Assembly: GCA_023393475.1 (NCBI GenBank)
Contig: JAEWLC010000059.1
Span: 1 to 43,711, forward strand
Direction of reading: 5' to 3'
DNA: 43,711 nt
Source: Pseudomonadota bacterium
GTDB lineage: Bacteria; Pseudomonadota; Alphaproteobacteria; Rhizobiales; Devosiaceae
Within the stretch, counting starts at the first letter, position 1, and every line of letters starts with the position of its first letter. Shown in pieces: positions 8,550 to 16,365 of this stretch. Below the pieces are notes generated by a model. It was not told the DNA's origin. It saw only the letters and a program-made list of their open reading frames with translations, and made no database searches. Position numbers and translations under genes: made by a program.

Positions 8550-9239
8550 GTGTCACAGAGCGAGGCGGTACCTGACGAAGAGGATCCGATCGAGGCCGTC
8601 GTCGGCGGCGTCGTCACCCGGTTGCGGGAGCATGCCGAAGATCCGGAAGCGTCGCTCAGTTGCAACGACCTGCTGGCGCTGGTCGGGCCGCGTTCGCACA
8701 TCCTTGCCATCCTGCTGTTCTCGCTGCTGAATCTCCTGCCGGCGCCACCGGGCTACAACTTCGTCATGGCGCTGATCATCATCGCGCTCTGCGTCTCGCT
8801 CCTGTTCAAGCGGGAGATGCGGCTCAAGGGCTATTTCGGTCGCATGAAGCTGCCGGTGAAGCTGGTGCTCAAGCTGATGGACGTGCTCGGCAAGCTGGCC
8901 AGCTGGGCCGCCCGGATCTCCTCGCCGCGCTGGAGAGGGCTGACCGGCAACGCGATCATGCCGGTCGTTGCGATCTCCGGCATCATCATGGGCATATTCA
9001 TGCTGCCCCCGATACCGGCCACCAACATGCTGCCCTCCATGGGGCTCGCCATCATGTGCATCGGCGTCCTCAACCATGATGGCGTGGTGGTGCTGCTCGG
9101 AGGAGTCGTCGGCGTCATCGGCATCGTCGTCTGCGGCTTTGCCGTGTGGCTGGTGATAGCCCTGGGATTTGCCATCGGCGACGTCGTGGATGGCGACGAG
9201 GTTCCAGCGATCCCTCCGGAGGCACCGCCGCCAACTTAG
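8550..9239 (+). CDS. ExoD family exopolysaccharide-synthesis membrane protein
   Basis: 229 residues, GTG start at 8550, matching the ExoD family. The N-terminal cytoplasmic part contains LSCNDLLALVGPRSHILAI, then LLFSLLNLLPAPPGYNFVMAL, the most conserved block of the family. Several hydrophobic segments follow (about 65-90, 135-160 and 170-205). The acidic, proline-rich tail DVVDGDEVPAIPPEAPPPT is cytosolic. In rhizobia ExoD affects exopolysaccharide production and alkali tolerance; its biochemical activity is not known. No clear Shine-Dalgarno precedes the GTG, and its five-base distance from the AraC stop suggests translational coupling. Confidence 0.82.
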   Translation: MSQSEAVPDEEDPIEAVVGGVVTRLREHAEDPEASLSCNDLLALVGPRSHILAILLFSLLNLLPAPPGYNFVMALIIIALCVSLLFKREMRLKGYFGRMKLPVKLVLKLMDVLGKLASWAARISSPRWRGLTGNAIMPVVAISGIIMGIFMLPPIPATNMLPSMGLAIMCIGVLNHDGVVVLLGGVVGVIGIVVCGFAVWLVIALGFAIGDVVDGDEVPAIPPEAPPPT

Positions 9240-9330
9240 GGACGGCGGTCATGCCTGTGGGATTCCTGACGCATCACAGCGGAAGCGACGCGGGGCTAGA
9301 ATGCGTCAACGATTGAGCGAGGCGCCGTAA

Positions 9331-9774
9331 ATGACCGAACGCCAAGCCAGCTATGCCCCCATCTACATTCTCGCGGCTGCGGTGATCGGAGCCGTGATCG
9401 GTGCCCTGTTCGGCGCCATCTTCGATGCGGTCATCCCCGGCCGCCGAACGCTGGCAGTCCTCTCCGCCCTTGCCGCTGTCGCCGTCGAGTATGGGGCCCG
9501 TCGATCCCTTGCCGATGTGGTGCCTGCCGTGTTCTCGCACCATGTCGCCACGGCCTCACCGTCGCTGCTGTTGGTCGCCATCATCATTGCCCTCGCCGGC
9601 GGCCTCGCCACGCACGACCTGGGGCTGATCTGGAACGTCATGGGCGGCGCCGTGCTGGGCGGCTTCTCCGGACTGTTCGCCGCGGTGATGGCGGCCGTAC
9701 TGGTCATCCTGCGCGAAGAGGAGCGCCCGGAGGCGCCGGCGCGCGCCGCAAGAGCCAAGCGAGGCGGATCGTGA
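9331..9774 (+). CDS. Small hypothetical membrane protein with glycine-rich helices
   Basis: 147 residues with four hydrophobic segments: about 10-35 (YILAAAVIGAVIGALFGAIF), 42-54, 78-96 and 103-125. The helices are glycine/alanine-rich with GxxxG spacing. The last 20 residues are Arg/Ala/Glu-rich and probably cytosolic. I do not recognise a family. It follows the ExoD-like gene by 91 bases and precedes the NhaC-type antiporter by 74 bases, so co-transcription with either is possible but not shown. GAGG about ten bases before the ATG supports the start. Confidence 0.6.
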   Translation: MTERQASYAPIYILAAAVIGAVIGALFGAIFDAVIPGRRTLAVLSALAAVAVEYGARRSLADVVPAVFSHHVATASPSLLLVAIIIALAGGLATHDLGLIWNVMGGAVLGGFSGLFAAVMAAVLVILREEERPEAPARAARAKRGGS

Positions 9775-9848
9775 CGCTATCCGGCAACCACCTCGCGGTC
9801 ATCGTCGCCGTGCTGTCGGGCAGCCGGCTGGCACGTTAGGAGGCCACC

Positions 9849-11375
9849 ATGAGCCAGGAACCAGACGCGCGTCCGGTCCGGCCTCCGTCCTACTTCGATG
9901 CCATCGCACCGCTCGTGGTGCTCGCAGTGCTCGTCACCGGCGCGGTGTACCTGTTCGGCCTGAAGGCCATGGACGGGGCGCTGCAGGTCGCGATCATCAT
10001 CTCGGGCATGGTCGTCGCCATGATCGTGCTCAAGAACGGGCACACCTGGGACGAGGTCGCCGAAGCTGGCCGCAAGGGCGTTTCGTCGGTCGTGAGCGCC
10101 ATCTACATCCTCTTCGCGGTGGGTGCGCTGATCGGCACTTGGAACATGGCGGGCACGATTCCGACGCTCGTCTATTACGGCATGCAGATCGTGAATCCGG
10201 ACTGGTTCTATCCAGCGGCGTTCATTGCCTGCGCGGCGATCGCTATGGGCATCGGCAGTTCGTGGACAACGGCAGGCACAATGGGTGTCGGCCTTGTCGG
10301 ACTGGCCACAATGGTGGGCGTTTCGGCTCCCATAACCGCGGGCGCGGTGATTTCGGGCGCCTATGTCGGCGAGAAGATGTCCCCGCTCTCGGAGACGGCG
10401 ATCCTTGCCGCGCAACTGACCGGCTCGAAGATCAACGACCACCTCAAGGCCCAGGCCTGGTCCTCCGGGCCGGCCTTCGTTATCGCCCTCATCGGCTTCG
10501 CCATCCTCGGCGCCTGGGACGGCTCCGACGGAGCACCCCAGTCCGTCATCCATTCAGAGCTCCTCGCGCTCTCGTCGCTGTTCAACATCTCCGCCTGGAC
10601 GCTGCTGCCGCTGGTGCTGCTGGTCGTGCTGTCGGTGCTGAGAATGCCGGCCTCGCTGGCGATCATCAGTTCGGCGCTGTTCGCGGCGCTCCTCGCCCCG
10701 TTCCTCCAGCCCGAAGCGACGCTGCGCTTCGTCAACTCGCCCGAGCTGTCGCCCCTGCTCGCCTATATCAAGGCTGGCTGGCAGGCGATGGGCACCGGTT
10801 ACGAAGCCAATTCCGGTATCGAGGCGGTCGATTCGCTGCTGTCGCGCGGCGGCATGTCGAGCATGCTGCTGACCATCTGGCTGATCATCGGCGCGCTGGT
10901 CTTCGGCACATTGCTGGATGAGTTCGGGCTCTTGCTGAAGCTCGTCACGCCGGTGCTTTCACGCGCCAAGACGACCGGGACGCTGATCGGCACCGTGGTG
11001 GGAACGGCGTTCGGGCTCAACCTCGTTGCCGGCGACCAGTATGTCGCCGTGGTGCTGCCGGCTCGCATCTTCAAGGCGGAGTTCAGGAAGCGCGGACTTG
11101 GCTCGACCAACCTCTCGCGCGCAGTGGCTGACGGCGGCAGCGTCACCTCGCCGCTGATCCCGTGGAACTCATGCGGCGCCTACATGGCGGTGGTACTGGG
11201 CGTCGCGACCATGGCCTATGTGCCGTTCGCGCTGTTCAACATCGCAAGCCCGCTGATCACGCTGCTGCTCGGCTTTACCGGCTTCAAGATCGAGAAGATC
11301 GACGCGGCGGACACCGAACCCGAGGACTCGCCCCAGCCGGTGAAGGCCCTGACCGAGATCGGCATGCGACCCTAG
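9849..11375 (+). CDS. NhaC family Na+/H+ antiporter
   Basis: 508-residue inner-membrane antiporter with about 12 hydrophobic segments. The conserved NhaC blocks are present: AIAMGIGSSWTTAGTMGVG in the first half, GAYVGEKMSPLSETAILAA after it, and NLVAGDQYVAVVLPARIF with TSPLIPWNSCGAYMAVVLG near the C-terminus. TAGGAGG gives a strong Shine-Dalgarno eight bases before the ATG. It is convergent with a small membrane-protein gene, and the two stop codons share the palindrome CTAG. The facing arginine-deiminase genes might produce ammonia and raise pH, for which an antiporter is relevant. That link is inference. Some NhaC homologues exchange organic ions instead, so the substrate is not certain. 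Confidence 0.87.
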   Translation: MSQEPDARPVRPPSYFDAIAPLVVLAVLVTGAVYLFGLKAMDGALQVAIIISGMVVAMIVLKNGHTWDEVAEAGRKGVSSVVSAIYILFAVGALIGTWNMAGTIPTLVYYGMQIVNPDWFYPAAFIACAAIAMGIGSSWTTAGTMGVGLVGLATMVGVSAPITAGAVISGAYVGEKMSPLSETAILAAQLTGSKINDHLKAQAWSSGPAFVIALIGFAILGAWDGSDGAPQSVIHSELLALSSLFNISAWTLLPLVLLVVLSVLRMPASLAIISSALFAALLAPFLQPEATLRFVNSPELSPLLAYIKAGWQAMGTGYEANSGIEAVDSLLSRGGMSSMLLTIWLIIGALVFGTLLDEFGLLLKLVTPVLSRAKTTGTLIGTVVGTAFGLNLVAGDQYVAVVLPARIFKAEFRKRGLGSTNLSRAVADGGSVTSPLIPWNSCGAYMAVVLGVATMAYVPFALFNIASPLITLLLGFTGFKIEKIDAADTEPEDSPQPVKALTEIGMRP

Positions 11376-11893
11376 CTGGCAGCCGGCCCCGTTCCGAACC
11401 GCCGCGGCGGGCGCTGTACCACCGACGCCTGAACCGCAAGGATATGGGCGGCGAAATCCGGATCCTCGTCCTGAACCAGTTCGGGCAGCCACTCGGCAAA
11501 GTCCTCGCGCGCGCACCAGCGCCGCATGAACGATTCCCATGGCCGCCGTCGCCTGGCGTTCTCGGGCGAGTCGCCGAGATACTCGCCGAACTGGTAGGCG
11601 CGCGCGAACAGCGAGGTCAGCATCTCGAACAGCGCCCACTTCTGGTGCAGGTCGGCATCGCTCAGCCCCGCGTTGTCCTGCTTGTCCCAGATCTGCAGAC
11701 CGGGCGTCGAGAGAGCGAGCCTCACGAACTCCATGTAGGAGTCATCGAGCAGCACATAAGTCTCGAAGATCGCGTCGTCACGCTCCTTGCGACGTTCGAG
11801 GATGTGCGCTGCAATTGCGAACGGCAACCCGGCGATCAGGGCGATGTTGCCGAGGATCGCCAGGATTTCCTTGAATAGCTCGTAGGACGGCAT
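11372..11893 (-). CDS. Hypothetical protein with one N-terminal membrane helix
   Basis: 173-residue protein starting MPSYELFKEILAILGN. One hydrophobic segment at about 8-28 (ILAILGNIALIAGLPFAIAA) anchors a charged helical cytosolic part with many Glu, Arg and aromatic residues (QKWALFEMLTSLFARAYQFG and onward). I do not recognise the family. It resembles small membrane-anchored proteins of unknown role. It lies 20 bases downstream of arcA on the same strand, so it may be read through from the arginine-deiminase operon. Its TAG overlaps the NhaC TAG in the shared sequence CTAG. Confidence 0.6.
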   Translation of the reverse strand: MPSYELFKEILAILGNIALIAGLPFAIAAHILERRKERDDAIFETYVLLDDSYMEFVRLALSTPGLQIWDKQDNAGLSDADLHQKWALFEMLTSLFARAYQFGEYLGDSPENARRRRPWESFMRRWCAREDFAEWLPELVQDEDPDFAAHILAVQASVVQRPPRRFGTGPAAS

Positions 11894-11913
11894 CGGGGGT
11901 GCCGATCGTGCCC

Positions 11914-13155
11914 CTAGTAGTCCACGGCGTCGCGGGTGATCGGGCAAGTCATGCAGTGGCCGCCACCGCGACCGCGGCCCAGTTCCGCGCCGGAGATGGT
12001 GATGACCTCGATGCCGGCCTTGCGCAGCAGCGTGTTGGCGTAGGTGTTGCGGTCGTAGGCGAACACCACGCCGGGCGAGACGCAGACGAGGTTGGCGCCG
12101 GAATCCCATTGCGTGCGCTCGCGCGTGTAGTCATTGCCGCCCGTGTGGACGACGCGCAGTTCCTTGAGCCCAAGAGCCTCGCGCACCGTCTCGACCAGGC
12201 CCTTGTCCTTGCTGAGCTCGATCCCGCCCTTGCCATCGGGGCGGTAGGAGAAGCACTCGATCTTGTCGACGATGTCCGGGTAGAGCAGCACGCAGTCGCG
12301 GTCAGCGAAGGTGAACACCGTGTCGAGGTGCATGGCGGCACGCAGCTTTGGCATCGCCGCGATGATGACGCGCTCCACGGCGCCCTTGTCGAACAGCGAC
12401 TGGGCCAGTTGCGCAATCCCCTGGCGCGAGGTGCGCTCGCTCATGCCGATCAGCACGTTGCCCTTTCCGATCGGCATCACGTCGCCGCCCTCGAGCGTCG
12501 CCATGCCCCAGTCCTGCGTGGGGTCGCCCCACCAGACGTTGACCTTGCCGGCAAAGTCGGGGTGGAACTTGTAGATCGAGGAGGTGAGGATCGTCTCCTC
12601 GTGGCGCGCCGGCCAGTAGAGCGGGTTGAGCGTCACCCCGCCGTAGATCCAGCACGTGGTGTCGCGGGTGTAGAGCGTGTTGGGCAGCGGCGGCAGCAGG
12701 TATTCGTTGACGCCGGCGGCATCGCGGATCAGCTCCATCATGCCGCCGCCATGGGTATCGGGGAACTCGTAGGTCGAGAGCCCGCCGATCAGGGTTTCGG
12801 CCAGTTGCCGGTTCGACAGCCCCTCGAGATAGGACCGGACCTCATCGACGAGGTCGGGACCGACCTGGTTGGGCGCCACCTGGTTGTCGAGGATCCACTT
12901 CTTGGCCTCGGGCACCGCCACCGTCTCTTCGAGCAGGTTGTGCATCTCGACGACATCGACGCCGCGATCGCGCAGCTTGTTGATGAAGTCGAAATGGTCG
13001 CGCTTGGCGACGTCCACCCACAGGACGTCGTCGAACAGCAGGTCATCGCAGTTGGACGGGGTGAGCCGCTGGTGCGCCTTGCCGGGGGCGCAGACCATCA
13101 CCTTGCGAAGCTGGCCGACTTCCGAATGCACGCCAAAGGCGGATTGCGTGGTCAT
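11914..13155 (-). CDS. arcA: Arginine deiminase
   Basis: Hydrolyses L-arginine to citrulline and ammonia. 413 residues, the normal length. Characteristic blocks are FGVHSEVGQLRKVMVCAPG at the N-terminus, PNTLYTRDTTCWIYGGVTL, EGGDVMPIGKGNVLIGMSER, and the C-terminal GGGHCMTCPI, which carries the nucleophilic cysteine (C401). The acid/His partner region reads LDTVFTFADRDCVLLYP. GGAGGTTCAC precedes the ATG as a strong Shine-Dalgarno. It sits 41 bases after arcD, an arcDA arrangement. No arcB (ornithine carbamoyltransferase) or arcC (carbamate kinase) lies in the window, so ATP-yielding completion of the pathway would need genes elsewhere. Confidence 0.96.
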   Translation of the reverse strand: MTTQSAFGVHSEVGQLRKVMVCAPGKAHQRLTPSNCDDLLFDDVLWVDVAKRDHFDFINKLRDRGVDVVEMHNLLEETVAVPEAKKWILDNQVAPNQVGPDLVDEVRSYLEGLSNRQLAETLIGGLSTYEFPDTHGGGMMELIRDAAGVNEYLLPPLPNTLYTRDTTCWIYGGVTLNPLYWPARHEETILTSSIYKFHPDFAGKVNVWWGDPTQDWGMATLEGGDVMPIGKGNVLIGMSERTSRQGIAQLAQSLFDKGAVERVIIAAMPKLRAAMHLDTVFTFADRDCVLLYPDIVDKIECFSYRPDGKGGIELSKDKGLVETVREALGLKELRVVHTGGNDYTRERTQWDSGANLVCVSPGVVFAYDRNTYANTLLRKAGIEVITISGAELGRGRGGGHCMTCPITRDAVDY

Positions 13156-13196
13156 GTGAACCTCCCGAATTGCTGCGATGGCGCGGCGATGAAACG

Positions 13197-14675
13197 TCAG
13201 ATCTGCACGGCACCCGTCGCGAGCAGCACCAGCCCGACTACGGCAAAACCGAGGACGACGAGAAAGATGATGAAGCCTTCCGTCGTGAACACCTTCGCCT
13301 TCTGCTCCCGCCTCGCCATGACGTAGAGGATGGTCGCCGGGGCGAGCAGGATGCAGGAGAGAAACAGGAACAGGTACCCGGCGGCCCAGAGCAGGAAGAG
13401 CGTGTAGAGCGTGGAAATCACCGCGATCACGAGCTCGAAGTTCCGCGTCTGCGTCGAGATACCCTCGTACCCGTCGTTCTGCAGGGCGATCTTGAGGGCG
13501 TAGCCGCTGGCCAGCGCGAAGGGCAGCAGGGCGAGCGCCGCGGTCAGGTCGAGGGTGAAATCGAGCGCATTGCCCACAAACTGCACGGCGAACAGCACCA
13601 GTGAGACGAGGATCGAGGTCCAGAGCACAGCGTTCTCGGGAACGTCATGCGCATTCACCTTGGCGAAGTAGCTGGGCATGTCCTTGTCCCGCGCCGCGGC
13701 GTAGACCACGTCGGCGGCCAGCAGCTGCCAGGCGAGATAGGCGCCGAGCACGGAGATGATCAGCCCGACGCGGATGAACGCTCCGCCCCAGGGACCCACT
13801 GCCGACTCGAGCACGCCGCCGACAGACGGCTGCATCAGGCCAGCAATCTCGGCCTTGGGCAGAATGCCGTAGGAGAGGATCGAGATCGAGGCGAACAGCG
13901 CCAGCACTGAAAGGAAGCCCAGCACCGTCGCGGAGCCGACATCCTCGCGCCGCTTGGCATAGCGCGAGTAGACGCTCGCACCCTCGATGCCGAGGAAGAC
14001 GAACACCGTGACCAGCATGGTGCCCTGCACCTGGGCAAACAGCGATGCTCCACCGGGTACGTCGTAGCCGCCCGTCAGGTTGCCGATGAACACGTCCCAC
14101 TTGAAGAAGAACAGGACGAGCAGCAGGAAGAAGCCCAGCGGCACCAGCTTGGCGATGGTCACGATGTAGTTGATCCACGCCGCCTCCTTCACCCCGCGGC
14201 GGATCAGGAAGAAGTAGCCCCAAACGGCCGCCACGGAGACGAAGAAGGCTGGCCAGGTGTCGCCCGAGCCGAAGAGGGACGCGAGGTCCGGGAACAGCTG
14301 CGACAGGGTGGTCATGATGAGCACCCAGTAGAAGGCATTGCCGGCACAGGCCGAGGCCCAGAATCCGATGGCGGAAAGGAAGCCCGGATAGATCCCGAAG
14401 CCGGCGCGCGCATAGACGTAGACGCCGTTGTCGAGCTCCGGCTTCCGCACCGCCAGCGCCTGGAACACCAGCGCCAGGGTCAGCATGCCGAGGCCGGCAA
14501 TAGCCCAGGCGATGAGCGCGCCGTAGACGCCGGTCTGGGTGGCGAAGCGGGCCGGCAGCTGAAAAACACCCGCGCCCACCATCGAGCCCACCACCATGGC
14601 GGTCAGGGCGGGAAGGCTGAGCTTGTCGGCTAGGTTCGCTTTGTCTTCTGCGGCCTGGGCTGCTTCGCTAGACAT
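13197..14675 (-). CDS. arcD: Arginine:ornithine antiporter ArcD (APC family)
   Basis: 492-residue inner-membrane amino-acid exchanger of the basic amino-acid/polyamine antiporter group. Helix 1 shows LTAMVVGSMVGAGVFQLPARFA, shown here only in part as SMVGAGVFQLPARF, the substrate-backbone-binding GSxxGAGxF motif. Further blocks are DNGVYVYARAGFG, GFWASACAGNAFYWVLI and FLGIEGASVYSRYAKRREDVG, all typical of ArcD/ArgO-type proteins. About 12-13 hydrophobic segments are visible. GGAGA precedes the ATG. It is followed directly by arcA, so it most likely imports arginine against ornithine or citrulline/agmatine. Arginine/ornithine exchange is assigned from context and family. Confidence 0.9.
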   Translation of the reverse strand: MSSEAAQAAEDKANLADKLSLPALTAMVVGSMVGAGVFQLPARFATQTGVYGALIAWAIAGLGMLTLALVFQALAVRKPELDNGVYVYARAGFGIYPGFLSAIGFWASACAGNAFYWVLIMTTLSQLFPDLASLFGSGDTWPAFFVSVAAVWGYFFLIRRGVKEAAWINYIVTIAKLVPLGFFLLLVLFFFKWDVFIGNLTGGYDVPGGASLFAQVQGTMLVTVFVFLGIEGASVYSRYAKRREDVGSATVLGFLSVLALFASISILSYGILPKAEIAGLMQPSVGGVLESAVGPWGGAFIRVGLIISVLGAYLAWQLLAADVVYAAARDKDMPSYFAKVNAHDVPENAVLWTSILVSLVLFAVQFVGNALDFTLDLTAALALLPFALASGYALKIALQNDGYEGISTQTRNFELVIAVISTLYTLFLLWAAGYLFLFLSCILLAPATILYVMARREQKAKVFTTEGFIIFLVVLGFAVVGLVLLATGAVQI

Positions 14676-14901
14676 CGGTCCGTTCTCCAGTAGCCGTCTC
14701 CGGCGCGAAATCAGTCAGGCAATGCGCCGGGGAGTGGCCATGCGCGAAGCCCGCCCTCGAAGGGCGTGCCTGTCGTTTAGGTCGATCCGAGATGCCGCCG
14801 TCTATTTCGCATTGATTTGCTAGTGCTTAGCGTAGGATAGCCTTCGCGGACTGCGCCGGAGAATGGCTGCCTGTCCCAAGCCTTGGCCGCGCGTCCCTGC
14901 C

Positions 14902-16365
14902 CTACCTGGGTCGCGTCTCCAGCATTTCGAGCAGCAGCTTGTGGACCAGTTCCGTGTTCGCATCGACCTGCCGCGGATCGATGAGGTCGTGCAGCAGCCG
15001 CATCGACACCGGCAACACCTTGAGATCGACGCCGCGCCCATGCGAGCGCCACCGTTCGACGATGTTGCGAGCCAGCGCGTTGTTCACCGCGAAGTCCGCC
15101 TCGTTGAGCATCACACCCAGCCCCAGCGCCTCGGGCGGCGTGGTGCGCGCGCTGTCCGCCACCACCTCGCCGATGCGCATGAACTGGGCCAGGGCGCGGG
15201 TCGGAACGCGGGGATAGGCGTAGTACATGTCCGGCGGGCCAAGCGGCTCGAGCGGGTTCCAGGTGAGCATCATGTTGGGCAGGAGCAGCAGCAGGTTGGT
15301 CGCCGCCCGGTTGGCCCAGGTTGGCACGACGTTAGGACCGAGGAACGGCGCCATGGCGATGGTGTGCTGGAGGTCGGCCCGATTCTGGCCGCCCCACATG
15401 GTCAGCGCACCGCCCGCCGAAAGCCCCATGACGATGACCTGATCGCCAAGACCGCGTCCGATCTCGATGGCCTGTTCGGTGGTGGCCACATAGTCCTCGG
15501 CCTTGAGCGGCACGAGGGCAAATGTCATCTGGTCTGCTTCGCCGTGTCCGGGCAGCCGCGGCACGTAGACGTTGTAGCCCAGCTCGAACAGCATAGGGGC
15601 CAGTTCGTCGGCCTGGGCCGGACAGTTGGTGACGCCATGCAGGAACACGATCGCCTCGGCGACCTTGCTGCCATGGGTAAACAGCTTCGATTCACAGCGG
15701 GCATGAAGCGGCTGGGTGCCTTCAGCGGCGCGGACCTGTTCGTAGGCCGCAACGGCTTGGTCGTGACTCATCGCCGATCCGGTCGTGCGGGCATCGGCGA
15801 GCGTGCCGCGATCGAGCGGCAGGAGCGTCAGCCAGACGAAGAACGCCAGCAGCACCAGCGCCAGCGCGCCGAGCCCCACGCCCAATGCGCGAAGCAGGCG
15901 AATGTTCGAACTGCTGGCCTCGCGAAGCGGCGGGTACAGCCGCCGCATGATCAGCGCGCAGATCGCCCCCGCGATCGCCATCACGAAGATGGCGGCAAAA
16001 CCCGTGGTGGCCAGCGCGAAGGCGCTCACCTCGAGGATGACGAGGAGGCGCTCGACGAAGCCGGTTCCCGGAGGGGCGCGCTGGAAGATAGCCGCGATGG
16101 CGATGACGACCGGGTAGGCCAGTATACCGGTCAGCGCGCCGGCAATTGCGCCCCGCAGTACGGTCGGTTGCTGCGAACGGCCGACCAGCAGCCACCAGCA
16201 GATCGTGCCGGCGATGAAGAGGCCGGCGATCAGCGCGCTCCAGGTCAACTGGCCATCGGCCCCGTCGAACACGCCGGCGACCTGCATTCCAACGTCGCGT
16301 GCGGCGAACAGCCCACCGACGGTCAGCAACAGGCCGCCGACCAGATTCACCCAGCCGCGCCTCAC
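14902..16365 (-). CDS. Alpha/beta hydrolase with N-terminal membrane domain
   Basis: 487 residues. The first ~180 residues hold five hydrophobic segments, then the region from about 225 to the end is an alpha/beta hydrolase domain. Signs are IVFLHGVTNCPAQADE (oxyanion-region HG), YVPRLPGHGEAD, the nucleophile elbow GLSAGG with S316, and a C-terminal histidine in MRLLHDLIDPRQ. An aspartate in the family position is not obvious to me. The start is a GTG overlapping the stop of the upstream hydrolase gene (GTGA), so the two are translationally coupled. The substrate is unknown. The carboxylesterase/lipase-like fold is clear. Confidence 0.8.
   Translation of the reverse strand: MRRGWVNLVGGLLLTVGGLFAARDVGMQVAGVFDGADGQLTWSALIAGLFIAGTICWWLLVGRSQQPTVLRGAIAGALTGILAYPVVIAIAAIFQRAPPGTGFVERLLVILEVSAFALATTGFAAIFVMAIAGAICALIMRRLYPPLREASSSNIRLLRALGVGLGALALVLLAFFVWLTLLPLDRGTLADARTTGSAMSHDQAVAAYEQVRAAEGTQPLHARCESKLFTHGSKVAEAIVFLHGVTNCPAQADELAPMLFELGYNVYVPRLPGHGEADQMTFALVPLKAEDYVATTEQAIEIGRGLGDQVIVMGLSAGGALTMWGGQNRADLQHTIAMAPFLGPNVVPTWANRAATNLLLLLPNMMLTWNPLEPLGPPDMYYAYPRVPTRALAQFMRIGEVVADSARTTPPEALGLGVMLNEADFAVNNALARNIVERWRSHGRGVDLKVLPVSMRLLHDLIDPRQVDANTELVHKLLLEMLETRPR

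Noticed and set aside
14676..14901. FNR/Anr box upstream of arcD, expected for anaerobic control
   Set aside because: A TTGAT half is present, but the matching ATCAA half is absent at the required spacing.
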